53,868 nucleotides of DNA from Phoronis australis (taxonomy: Eukaryota > Phoronida > Phoronidae), in the NCBI GenBank assembly GCA_002633005.1, contig NMRA01000042.1:584990-638857 (forward strand), written 5' to 3'. Below, one piece after another: positions 1 through 12,500 of this stretch. A program made the translations under genes and the position numbers. The notes below the pieces were generated by a model that had not been told where the DNA came from, ran no database searches, and saw nothing but the letters and a program-made list of their open reading frames with translations. Position 1 is the first letter of the stretch. Each line of letters starts with the position of its first letter.

Positions 1-917
1 GTTAAGCTTATGCTTGCCAAGGAGTAGAGCTTATCGAGTAACATTCCTTCATAACATGCCTTTGGATCTGTCTGTGGGCAGGTGGAGATTACATGTACGT
101 CTCGACTGTTACTAGACGTTTCCCTTAATATGCCTACACACTGAATCTAAACTTGTTCTTTCATGATTGAAATTACAAAGTCACAGTGCTGTTAAGGAAT
201 ATTCGTTTTTTTCCGAAAGAAAATGACTCTATTGCATTTTGAAGATCGTTAAGCAAATGTTATATTATTTACGCATATTATTATTGTTATTTATGATATT
301 CTGATGGCTCGAACCCGCACAAACTCTTGTGTAAAAAGAGGCCTTACCGTTTTTTGCATCCGAATAACGCATTTTTAGGAATATTGCTGGATGAAAATAC
401 TTTTTGAAATGAATAATTTTGACCAAGGCAATGATATTCGTTTAAATCAAGCCTGAAACCACGTTCTTCTATTGGCCAAGTAACCCGGCTTTGTTCTAGG
501 CACCGCTCTGCTAGCCCCGCGCTCGCTACTGATGGTAATGCCTTGCGTGAACTTGGTCAGTCTCAACCTGGAATACGCGTGGAAACTTCATAAGTTCACT
601 CAAGTAATCACGTTCACGTTGACAAAAAATTGCCCTGCACTAAATCAAGTTACGTATGATCAAATGAAGCAAATTTTAACCGATCTTTTTTCAACTCAGT
701 ATTGGCGATTTTATTCACCAAAAATACTTTGCCATTCGCGTAAACGTCAGGTTATTTGCCACAATTTACGCTAAAGGAGAAAATGGGTGGCCATGAGGCC
801 AACTCTTGCCACTGAACAAAAAAATTCACCTGATTGCCCACTCCAAATGAATATTCAATTCCAAGGTCACGCACACGCGATCTTTAGTATGTATGCAGGT
901 GATTCCAAGTTCACACA
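1..917. other. Intergenic, nothing recognised
   Basis: AT-rich sequence without a supportable exon. An 80-codon open frame at 532-774 has no recognisable domain, splice context or homologue that I know. Confidence 0.5.
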
Positions 918-1546
918 CAGCAGTAATCTCGCTGGTTCCCTGCGTGCTTAGCCCCGCAGCCAGCACGCAGGTATCACTTAATTTTCCTCGGTAAATTTTT
1001 TTACACCGGCCGGGGCGTTTCTGATTGGCCGGGCTGGTCGAATTCTCAACAGGCAGCGCTTTACGCAAACAAACTGGCACGACTGACGGACTGAAGTGTA
1101 AATGTGGTCTGTAGTACAGACAAATCGGTGCTTAAAATTTATGTTCAGGAAATGTGAAGCCTAGAAATTGTGATTATGACTTTTCGGAATGCATCTTTCT
1201 ACTGTCGATGACTTTTGTTTACGATAGTGTCCTGTACTCATACAGTATGAATAACACACCGGTTAAATCGGCCAGATATGTGTTTATTGTACATATATGT
1301 GCTTCAAGCACGCACCTATTAAACAATATCACTGCAGAAACGAAATAGATGCTGCGGCGCCACTTGCATGACAAGGCTAAAAATCGTTCACAGTCCGCCA
1401 TTTTTTCACGGTGTTGTAAAGCTAACCAATGACTGCCGAGGTTACATCGACCAATGCTAAAGCGCGTGCCACTACGTGATACCTGCGTGCTGGCGCGGCT
1501 ACCGCCCCACCTAGCGGCACGCAGGGAACCAGCGAGAGCAGTAATG
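918..1546. repeat. Foldback element with hairpin-forming arms
   Basis: The block ctcgctggttccctgcgtgc (928-947) returns inverted at 1517-1536, and ccagcacgcaggtatcac (959-976) returns inverted at 1477-1494, giving symmetric arms about 500 bp apart. Within the left arm, cctgcgtgc (939-947) is itself inverted at 961-969, so the arm can form a hairpin. Probably a non-autonomous transposon; no target duplication was identified. Confidence 0.6.
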
Positions 1547-1698
1547 TGGTTACTAACCGATAGGTGTCACACAACAAGTGACCTCTTCAGTTTTGAAAAT
1601 AAGATCTGTGCAGATGTTTTGAAAATCTTGCAAGCGCTGAAGGTTTTGTGGTGTGAAGAAATGTATGCTTTATGTTGAGGTAAGATCTACGCATTTTA

Positions 1699-1751
1699 TA
1701 GGTAATGACCATCGCCTCTTTCGGGCCAACAGAGGCGATGGTCATTGCCTA
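1699..1751. mobile_element. 53-bp minimal inverted-repeat transposon with 9-bp target duplication
   Basis: Begins TAGGTAATGACCATCGCC and ends with the inverse, ending GGTCATTGCCTA. Only a few bases separate the two ends, so almost the whole element is one hairpin. It is flanked by the direct repeat cgcatttta (1690-1698 and 1752-1760). The ends match the larger element at 2070-2982, which also has a 9-bp duplication. Confidence 0.85.
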
Positions 1752-2069
1752 CGCATTTTAGTGATGCTGATTGAATTGAATTGTGTGAAATATCGAGGTC
1801 ATGAAAATGTCGATAAAACTTCAGCAAAATCGAAGCATGTGAATGATTATTTATCAATGCATTTCATCCAATACAGTGGCACTGTGTCAGTGACCTAGAC
1901 TACGATCAGGTCTTGGAGCCTACTAAACCAAGGCCCCGCTATGCACGAAAAGTACTTAATATATAACAATAATCAGTGTGAGGCATAATTCGCCGAAAAG
2001 CTTCCGGCATATGTTATGAACCTCCTATAACATAACAGCTCTACAGTTCTCTACGTGCAGTCAAGATGG

Positions 2070-2982
2070 TAGGCAATGACCATCGCCTCTGTTGGCCCGA
2101 ACCAGAGGCTGTAGGCGCTCTGTACGCCGGAAGCTTTTTGGCGAATTATGCTTCGCACTGACTAAACCATCAAAGTCACGTTGTTATAAATACCTTTTGT
2201 GCATAGAGGAACACCTTTGTTCGATGTGTTTAAGTCCTTCCAACTCGAACAAATACTTCCATTATGAAACTTTTTCTTCGATCAGTCCCTATTTCAGTTC
2301 CCAAAATCGTGAAATCAAAATTTTCATTTTTTTTAACCAGGCTGAAGGTCAGAAGTTGCAATCCTAGCGGCGAACTTTGAAAGCTGAAGTTCCCGCCCTT
2401 TGTGTACGTGCTGCCGGGAACCAGCCGTGCATTTGCCATGTTGTTAATCATTAAAATGTCAAATATGTGCACAAAGACTATTAAATGTCATATCAACAAC
2501 ATTTATTTTTATCAAATACAAACAATAATTCATTGAAATACAAACAGTTTCAAGTAACGCCAATTAAAGACAAGTATAAGTGGTGGCATTTTGGAAACGA
2601 ACATTTGACTGACAAGACCGCAATGGCTCACCTTTGGCCCATTTAAAAATTGAGGTTATGAAGTCACATCACCTAGCGAGCGCGGTAAAAATTGGAGCGT
2701 GTGCAGTACAAAAATTTTGATTTCACGATTTTGGGAACTGAAATAGGGTCTGATCGAAGAAAAAGTTTCATAACGGGAGTATTTGTTCGAGTTGGATGGA
2801 CTTAAACACATCGACAACCTCCTAAGGTGTTCCTCTATGCTCAAAAGGTATTTATAACAACGTGACTTTGATGGTTTAGTGGGTGGGAGGCATAATTCGT
2901 CGAAAAGCTTCCGGCGTACAGAGCGCCTATAGCCTCTGCATCGCCTCTGGTTCGGACCAACAGAGGCGATGGTCATTGCCTA
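2070..2982. mobile_element. 913-bp long-inverted-repeat element, MULE-like, with 9-bp target duplication
   Basis: Ends TAGGCAATGACCATCGCC in both inverted orientations. The arms extend about 270 bp (2070-2345 and 2982-2705) around a roughly 350-bp non-coding centre. It is flanked by tcaagatgg at 2061-2069 and 2983-2991. Long inverted repeats with 9-bp duplications are characteristic of Mutator-like elements; assignment to that superfamily is inference because no transposase is present. A fragment of the arm also lies just upstream at about 1979-2012, inverted. Confidence 0.85.
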
Positions 2983-2991
2983 TCAAGATGG

Positions 2992-3454
2992 TGGCATTGT
3001 CTATTGTCAACCTGGATGTGAGGACTTGCAGTGCGACTGGTTCCCTGCCATTGTTGTTTACAAGCACTTCAGACTGTTTTGTATATATATGGAATAGATC
3101 ATGTGTACATCAGCTCGTAACACGCTTGACTGTTTTTTTGCCTTTCTTCAAATCTTATTCAGTTTGCCAGGTGGGAGTTATCGTGTAATGGTTGCAAGCA
3201 AATTGAACGTGAGAAAATGATGAGTAAACAAAGCCAGATCAGTTTAGTTGTTCTATGGTTGATTCGGTTATAGCAAACCTGGGTTACAACGGACATCTCC
3301 GTTACGTCCTGGGAAGTTTAATTGCTGTAACGAGGATCAACTGTATAATCAACAGATGTCTACAACATATCATCACACAAACAAAGTTACTAGTTGGAAA
3401 TTCACAGATGAGTGCACTTTACCCCTGCATCATTATTACTCATTACCTTTCCAG
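2992..3454. other. Probable upstream region of PAN2
   Basis: No domain-bearing exon seen. A TATATATA run occurs at about 3083. The region ends at a plausible splice acceptor, so any transcription start lies in it or further upstream; I cannot place a promoter. Confidence 0.3.
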
Positions 3455-3544
3455 CTAAAGTGATGTGCTAATCTGAGGTCATGAACTTCTCTCCTCCTGC
3501 TGTGTCAAGTGCACAGATGGACATGATGCATGCAGTGACACCTG
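3455..3544 (+). CDS. PAN2: PAN2 exon 1 (start codon; end of 5' UTR)
   Basis: ATG at 3481 begins [12 protein letters not shown] and runs 64 nt to a strong donor (CCTG/gtgagt) at 3544, phase 1. Exon 2 needs exactly this phase. An in-frame TAA at 3469-3471 limits the start. A plausible acceptor (cctttccag) ending at 3454 suggests that the bases before the ATG are a 5' UTR exon and that the promoter lies further upstream. The MNF start agrees with vertebrate PAN2; the rest of the exon is not conserved enough to prove it. Confidence 0.75.
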
Positions 3545-6500
3545 GTGAGTAGTGTGAGCATTAATGAACACAAGAGCCAAGAGTGGCTGTATTTATGAGT
3601 TTTAGGCACATAGTTCTTGACTTTGGATGATGTTAGTGTACTAGGCATATGGATCTGAATGCCATGTTTGATTTCTTTTATATCGAGCATGATGAATGAA
3701 TGTTTGCCGAGTGGTCACAGTTTTGGACCTGTCCCCTATGTCCAAAAGTTTGTTTAGAACAAATGATAATATTCAGAAATATGCGGATAAATGAATCAAA
3801 TTAAAAGTGCGGTGTGTGAAGTATTCTGCTATTAGTTTGCTACTAGTACTGCTTCTCTGTTGAATTGATATTGTCAGAATATGTGTCCTTTGTATTGGCA
3901 ACCTTTTAACCAATGGATTCCTTGTCACCCTAGATTATGGCGCCATCTATCCAGGCCAGCAAGATGCACTCACCATGCATGACATCCCTGCCATTGAGGG
4001 CGAGTATCAACCCATACATACTATACTGGTGGATGGTGGTAACCACTTTGGACTCTCCACACTACACTTTGATGACAAAGAGGAACTATTGTGGATGGGA
4101 AACCAGGGGGTAGGATTGACTGTCTAATAATGGACAGTTATTTTCTTGATAAGTTATTCAATGAAATGTCTATTTCTACATACTACCTGTTTTAGTTGAC
4201 CCGGAATGTGATTAACAGGTGGCTTTCCAAATGACTATTGAGTTAATATTCTTTTTGTTCTTTGACTTTTCCTTCATAATAGTTGGTAAAAAGCAAAAGG
4301 TAATATTCAAGATAAATACAAGAATATCACATGATATGTTTATTGTTCTTATAGTAGGATTTTGAACTAAAGACTTTGAAGCCCACAGCCCACTTGCTAA
4401 AGTGCACTTTGTATCTTGTGGTAACTGCTTGAAGCTTGCTGTAGGCTCAGTCAGTGTTGTGTGCACAATTTTAGTAGAAGTATCGCTTTTTGACACTTAT
4501 TTTACTTTTGTCAGGGTCACATCACTTCGTATTATGGACTGAACCTTCAGAAGTACACGTCTGTTCAGATCCACCAGCAGCACTATGATATACGCCAAAT
4601 GCTGTCACTAGAGGGCGGCGTGCTCTCTCTGATGAGAGACTGTCTGCAGATGACCTCGAGGATTGGTAGGAACACGATGACATACACAAGGTGAGTGATG
4701 GACAGAGTATGTCAGGCGCGTATTTTGTGACATTAGTGTGAAATTTGTTAAACTTTTTGTCATTGGCAGATGTAACAAATAGATGTTCATGCGTTTTGTC
4801 CAAGTCCTCAGAAACTTGTGACATGGAAGATCAATTTGTAGGTCATTCTTGTTTTCTAATGTAATTTATATACTGAACTAGACATCATTTTGCTCACAAT
4901 CTCGAAAAAAGTACTGTTCAGATTCTACATGCTACTAATGATTATGATTTCCTAGTGTCCGGTTTTGCGTCGTGTTTTTTGAGGAATTGTTGGAAATTTA
5001 GGTATTTTATCCTTATCATTTTCTGCCGTTTGCATTGACAGTCAGTCGCTTGTGGATATGCAGTCAATGCTTCAACATACAGACACTACATTACTGATGG
5101 GCGGACACCAGGACAAACTGATTGAGTTTGACATCACCAAGAAGGCGGAGCTACGTACAGTCAATGTTGACGAGTCTGGCTGTGCTGTCATGAGATGTAC
5201 CAATAGATTTGTGTTCACTGGGGATACAGCTGGAAAGGTAGTTGGTCATAACTGATTCTGCGTGTAACTTAAACGTTGTGATGACGTTTAAGACTTTGTA
5301 GTTTGGAGACTTAATCACTATTCTGTACCCCCATTTTGGAGACTTAATCACTATTCTGTACCCCCATTTTGGTTCATATGGATTCATATCAGGATGATGT
5401 CAAATGATCATCAGTTTTATCATTCTTCATGGGAACCATCTGTTGGTCTTTTGTCATTGCACAGTGATGAGACATGCACAGTCATAAGACATCTTCATGC
5501 TTGATTAAAAATGGCTGATGAATATTATTTAAACCGTTGATATGAATTCACAACCATTTAATATAATATTATAATATCAAATTATGCCACGAATTTATGG
5601 TCAGTTGGAAATGAATTCATAATTATAAAAACTTCTATTACAAATTGTTATCAACCAAAATTATCTGTGTAGTGGTGCATGAACTGGGGATAGTATCACT
5701 TTTATTATTACTTCATGGCATGAATGCTATGGCTCTTCTAATAAGCACTCTTCTGTTGCAGGTATCTCTGCGTGACCCCAGAACCCTCTCCCCTGAACAC
5801 ACGTTCACTGCACACACTGGGACTCTCTCCGATTTTGATGTGCATGGCAATCTGCTTGTTACCTGTGGCTTTGGAAGCAGGTCAGAGACATATTAATAAG
5901 TTTGACACTGGGCTCAGATCCAGGTTTTTTCCTGGAATTGTACACCATAAAATGCCCCCCCCCCCTCCCCGGTTGTCAACCCCAGTGCTGTAGTGGGGCG
6001 TAGGCCCACATAGGCGCAGCCAACCACCTTACCTTTTTTCGTTTTAACGTAGCGTCTACTTGCCGTAAGTGACGATGTATTTTGGGGCATAGTCTTGATA
6101 CAAGTCAGAGCTTATGGCATTAATGCGCTACGCTGACAACAGCATTGTTGCAGAACATTTCGCCTCGTGCGATTACCAGGCAAGCATGTATGCTCGCTGA
6201 GTAATGGATTTTTTTTATTAATATTTCAAGATAAAGAAACAGTAATGGTGTGACACCATGGGTGGATAAAGGGGGGGTGATGAAGGGCCCCGAGGACATA
6301 CCCCACGGGTGACTAAAAGTCGCTGCCAGCATATTGTTTCTTGGTGTTACACTTCTATTTTCCTTTATACTGTAATTGTGCTTGGGCCCCCTTCAGAGAT
6401 CACTTGGAATGCACACAGACCTTTGCCTTCGAATATGTGTGCTTGGACCCTCTTTCTCCGACATCCAAGATATGCCACTGCAGTAAATACCCACTCGTGA

Positions 6501-9500
6501 GTCAAAAATAGGCCTACATGGTTGTGAGTCAGGCTTTTGCAAGTTCAATGCACTTTTAAAATTCAGTGGTCAAGGCGATATGATGGGCTTTAGGTGTCTA
6601 CTTACCTCTAGTTTTTCTACTACAGCACTGGGTCAGACCCCATTGCCCGTGCCCGGATACCAGAAAGTTTACTAGAGACAGGGGAACATTGAGACAGTAT
6701 GGTTGAGCAGTCACTAGACTACCAGCCCGGTAGTGTGTCAACATTTAACCTAATTGTAGTCTTAGTGTCAACGACTACATTTCAGTGAATGTCTGGCAGA
6801 CAACAATGAGAATTGGCAATTTGTAGTAAAACTACTAAAAACAACACATTTTGTTACTTTATACCTCAGTCCTCTGGTCAAAGCTAATCTTTTAAAGATG
6901 TCTCTCCTGCCCAGCATTAATCCCAAAAATGCATTTATTTGACGTAAAACCAAAACGGGTAATAAAGAGCTTGGGCTACACCTTAAGTGCAAATGCGAAC
7001 AAGTCATGTAAGATTGGCGTTCTTTGCATACTGTGTCACAGTGTTGACTTGCATTTTCGCGTTTAGTTTTCTCGGGGGCGGTAAGAATGTGAAAGCAGCT
7101 GATTGCACATGAATGCTCAATATGAGTTTTAATTGCTGATTTATCATGAAAGATTGTTAAAGTTATGCAACTTTTTAATGTTTTAGAAAGTTTAGTCACC
7201 TAGGAGACGGTGTAGCTCGGTGCATATGGCTCACTCAGTTGAATATTTGAAATACCACCTAATGTTCTGATTTTTTACAGAAAAACCATGACACCATCAC
7301 TGTAATTGGGTGTTAATCGGTGAATTATATAGTACCAAAACGTCTCCATTTTGATAATATGTCATGGAAGCAAATCAGAAGAATGCTTTGAGTAAAACTA
7401 TTCAAAGCAAACAGTAGTTGTAAGATAGAGTGCGATTTTATGAATTAAACATGGAACCTGTTTCCTGCATTTTTACTCAGCATCACTTTTGATGTGAGAA
7501 AAAATAATTACTAAAAATTTTTATACCTGGGATGTTGATTGTTTTCACTGGTGTCAGAATATAATGTCATCTAGCCCGATCCTGAATTATTGCTGACTGA
7601 GCTGGAAACTGAACTCACGGGCAATATGTACATGACTTTTGTGCGATTTTCAAATTTGCAGTTTAAGGGTTGGCCAACCCTTATAAAGCTTTTACTGTTT
7701 CCTTGAGTCGTTGGTGGAAATGGAAACCAAGTACTATCATGGTAAGGAATATTATGAGACCAATCTTGTGAGGTACAGTTATCTGTGAGGTCACCTTCAT
7801 GTTTATGAGCTGAAAACCACGGGAAGATTAATGACAATGGCACCATAGATGAAATCCTCCAATTTTTGTGATTCTCTATGATTTTTTCAAGGTAACAGTG
7901 GTCGAATTGGAGAAGAATCAGAATTGAAGTGATGTAGTCTGGTGACACAAGATTCCTCTTACAGTTCAGGGTTACTTGCAGATTCGTTGAACCGATTTGA
8001 ACTTCCTCATGGACAGTGGCATATTTATCTTACATTTCAGGATGGGCAGTTTGTCTGTGGACCGTATTCTACAGGTATATGACATGAGAATGTTACGAGC
8101 AGTGGTACCAATACAGTCACCTATTGAACCTCAGTTCCTTCGATTCATTCCGTCATTTCTAAACAGGCTGATTATAGTTTCACAGGTAACTTGTTTGTAG
8201 CATCTTAGTCACACTAATGGAGTGTCCATTGCTGTTTGAATTTAAAGAACAGCACAGCACTAATGAAGCCAAAACCGCAAACTTCAAACTGGAAAAAATC
8301 TTGTTTATCTTCCAATTGAAGCAATTTTGAACTGCCTTCTGTGCATGGTCTTATGATGCATAATTACTAGGACCTCTATGTTGCTGTATTAAAAAAAATA
8401 AAACAATTGAAACAAATGGCTTTACTCCGAAGTAAACCAAGATCACACTGTAACGGACTTTAATCTTTGTGTCAAAAGTTGAGTGTAACAGTGATAGAGT
8501 GATTCTCATTAGTTAAAGCTATTATTTAAAAAATGGACAAGGTTGTAGACTTTCAAACAAATCATTGTGAATAATGAACGTAGAAAGTTAAATTCATATA
8601 TTAACTAATAGCCGTTCTAATAGTGAAGTGTTGCTATCATGAGGACTTCAACATTGTCAATGGCAGTTTGCTTTAATATTCTTGATTGACTGTCAGCAAC
8701 CTGATTGTTTGATTGTTTCCAGTATGGACAGTTCGTCGTCATGGACACGGGGTCATTGGCCCCGACCCCAGTGTTCTCCAATCAGATCATGACACATGGG
8801 TCAGCCATCACTTCCTTTGACATGTGTGCCTCCCATCACTGCCTGGCATTTGGTGATTCGTCTGGTTATCTCCATCTCTTCACTGATAACCCTGATGCCA
8901 AATTTAACCAATATTCACGAGAAACTGAATTTGCTGATCAGGTAGTGCTAAGTGACTGGAATTCAAGGTCACAAATTTCTTGTCCGTCTCAGTATAATTT
9001 TTTTTCTGCTGTAAAATCTTTAATTTGATATAATTGATTTTTTATTTTAAAAAATATTAACATGTAATACAGTACAAACCATAAGTATTCAGACAGCATT
9101 ACTCATAGTTCTCTGTCATGACGGTTGGGCAGAAGACTCGTTCATGGTCAAGTAGTCTTCTCTCATGACAGAATGATGAATTTACAGGAAATCAATTAGG
9201 TGACTAAGTCATTCTGTAATTAGAATTTCGCTACAATAATAGGTACAGTACAGCCACTGAATTATTAGACTTCGTCCGGGCTACCTCACGCCTAGCCAGA
9301 CCGGAGCTTAACTGGAATGCAGGTGTGACAGAAATCAGTCACGGTCGTCTCACGCTTACTCTTCGGGTAGCCCTCACGCTTACCTCCAGTTTAGTTAATG
9401 CTTACCTCATGCTTTCTTCCCGCCTTCCCTGCTTTTTGTATGCCTACAGTGTACATATACTTGTGTGTCTGCAATAAAGTTGATACTTTAGTTGTTACTA

Positions 9501-12500
9501 GTATACTTACTATTATAGTTACTATTAGTATTTCTTTAACTTGTAATATCATTAGTAGTAGCAGTAGTGGTAGTATTATTTGATAGTCTTCGCACTAGTC
9601 TTTTCTGCATGCATGCATGCTCGCATTTTACTGCCGTTTGTTAGATGATCTGGGCTTCTGGTTCATATTTCATAGCTCCTCTAGGCCTACGGTGTTTATC
9701 TAATTGCAAAGCTACTCATTATAATAAAACATAATCTAAACACGTATTCGTGTCACTTTCAGTGCTGTAAATTTTGCCTCCGTTGCTAGCGTATGTATAC
9801 ACGCATAACACAAACAATTCCTTAGTCGCAAAATTATTATTAAATTGTAAGCACTAACTTGAACGAAACAATGATGATATATTTAGTCGTAATATACTTG
9901 TTCAAGACAAATAAACCCTCTTGGTAGTGTGTCCGGACAAACCTAAATTAAATCTTAAATGGTGTCCTAGTCAAATAGCGTACTAGTCAAGATGATTCTA
10001 GTGATGAGAAATGCCACTCAAAATACGATACAGTATTTTGTTCGCTAAACAAGTGAGGATAGCAATTAAAGACTGTTCCAACTGTGGACAAGGCAGGGAA
10101 ACTCACGCCTAACTCAAGGTAAGCTCCGGGTACAGTCACGCTTAGGCTCACGCCAGCTGTCACGGTTGATTCACGCCTCACTCTCCGGTCTGTCTCCGGT
10201 TAAGCTCCGGTCTGGCTAGGCGTGAGGTAGCCCGGACGAAGTCTAATAATTCAGTGGCTGTACTGTATAACTAGTCATTTTTGCTGTGAATATCTTGGCT
10301 TGGTTAAATGGTAACTGTTGGTGCTTAACCACCAAATTCTTCATATTAAGAAAGTTCAACTGATACCTCATATAAGTTATTGATTGTGTAACGTATAATT
10401 TACTTTATCTCAACCAGAACTATGAAATGCTATGTTTCCAATTCTTTCGTCACCCCTCATTTTGCTTTGAACAGCTCAGAGTTGATTACTAATGTGCTAC
10501 CAGTTGGATTTAGTCAAATTTGAATAACGACTTTCCCAGGATACTACAGTGCCCTCTCTGCTTGAAGTGCAGTATTTACCCACTATGCTGTGCATTTGTG
10601 GAGCGCTTGAGTCACAGCTGTACACTGTTGCTGCTGCACTAATCACTTATTTTACATGAAATTTAGTTTGCAATTTGTCATTCTGATTTGAATAAAATTT
10701 TACTGTTGCACAGACAAAAAATTGATAGGTTGAGTTAGGCGTAATGGAACATTCTTCACTCGTCTCCAACCTTATATTTCAAAACTAGATCAACCAAAAG
10801 ATGCGATTTTCTACCTTGGCAAATAAAGAGCGATGATATTAGGATATGGGATCTGTCGTGCAAGTTAGTTTGTTTTTCTGTTTTTTTGCGAGTTAATAAT
10901 TGCTTTGCGAGAATTTCTCCATTTTACGATGGTGGCTATACAATGCAGATTATGCTCTAAGTTAGTAATATCTTAGCTTTCATTTTTTGTTGAGAAATTT
11001 GATTTAAAAAAATATTTTTTGATGGATTGGAGAAGCTTTGTTCCTGTATTCAAAGTGAGATCTCGGAATATCCTAATGTTTAGCTTTTGCAATTTTCAGC
11101 CTGAACACTATCCACCAATCAGTGTCACGGATGAGATTACTCCTTATTCCATTATCCCAACTTTTTACCCAAGCTCTGGAGGTTTGTCGTCTGATTGGCC
11201 AATGCATCTGAGAAAAAAGGTGTACAGGTTTGTCCTGTTTTCATCTAATAATTGAAATCTAAGTGCTTTTTGATTTAGATTTCATTCCACTCTAAAGCTG
11301 ACCTCACTTAAGTTTTACTCAGACTAAATGTGATTTCTGGGTTGGAAAGATGACGGGTCACTGTTTCGTGAGACCAACCTCAATGCATAACACAACCTTA
11401 TAAGTCACTGTCTTTTGAGACCACCCTCAATGCATGACACAACCCTCCATACAAGCCAACTTATCGAGTCTGTTCTTAAGCAATAATGAAAGGCCATCTA
11501 CTAACTTGAGTAAGGTACACGGGTAGAGATCACTTTTAGAATGAATTGTTCGAAGTCAAAAATCTTTTTGATGGAGGCCGGGTTTAAAGCAGGTGGTGCA
11601 AATATTCGTGCCTGCCATGCAGGGGTGGTGATTGAACACTTTACCAAGGACGACGGAGCACTTGCCCCGAAGCAGAATCCTTTCCACCTGTGGAGAACCC
11701 ATACCACTCTCTACAAAACACCAAGTACTGTTTGATATTTTCTAGATAGTGCCAAAGGTTTGTCACTTGTGGTGAATGTTTCACTTTCTGGTAGGTGTTA
11801 TGCAGTTTGTGGTAAGAGTGATAATACTCCGTCCATAAAATGGTGTTAAAGGATTGTGTGTATTGTGCATCAGGTCTTATCGTAATGGAACAGACTACAT
11901 TAGTTGTTTATGAAATGTAGTTTACCTAGTTATTTGTAATAACAATTTTTAAGTTAATTCATTAGAATTCCTTTAGCCATCTCATCCAAATGTCAGATCT
12001 TTGTTCCTTATATCAAGAGTACATAGAACTGTTCATCCTCCCAAGTCCCTTATTCTCCATCCTAGGTGTACCTTAACCTATTGAGGATCTCAATATCATT
12101 CAGAACACCCAAACCTCTTGATTTCAATGTCATGTTACATAATTAACTATTCCTGCTGATATGGATATCATTCCACCCTATTATTGTGTTGCTCAAATGA
12201 ATGCATGCTACATATTATTAAGTGCAGATTCTGATTCCATATGGAGAATGCCAGATGTATTTATCAGGGTACCACAAATTTCCAAACCAGTGTTACTGAT
12301 ATCATGTTGTATTGATCTGTATACTAGCAAATATTTAANTTGATATAATTGATTTTTAATTTTAAAAAATATAAACATGTAATACAGTACAAACCATAAG
12401 TATTCAGACAGCATTACTCATAGTTCTCTGTCATGACGGTTGGGCAGAAGACTCGTTCATGGTCAAGTAGTCTTCTCTCATGACTGAGAATGAAGATGGA

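Noticed and set aside
532-774. 80-codon open frame as a possible gene
   Set aside because: No domain, no splice context, and ordinary length for chance in AT-rich DNA.
2092-2976. Similar open frames on opposite strands (2092-2367 + and 2656-2976 -) that look like a conserved protein
   Set aside because: They are the two arms of one inverted-repeat element, so their similarity comes from the DNA symmetry, not from protein selection.
11100-11219. Shorter exon 8 ending at AAAAAG/gtgtac
   Set aside because: Its phase 0 end puts exon 9 in a frame with an early stop; the donor eight bases later restores the PAN2 reading.
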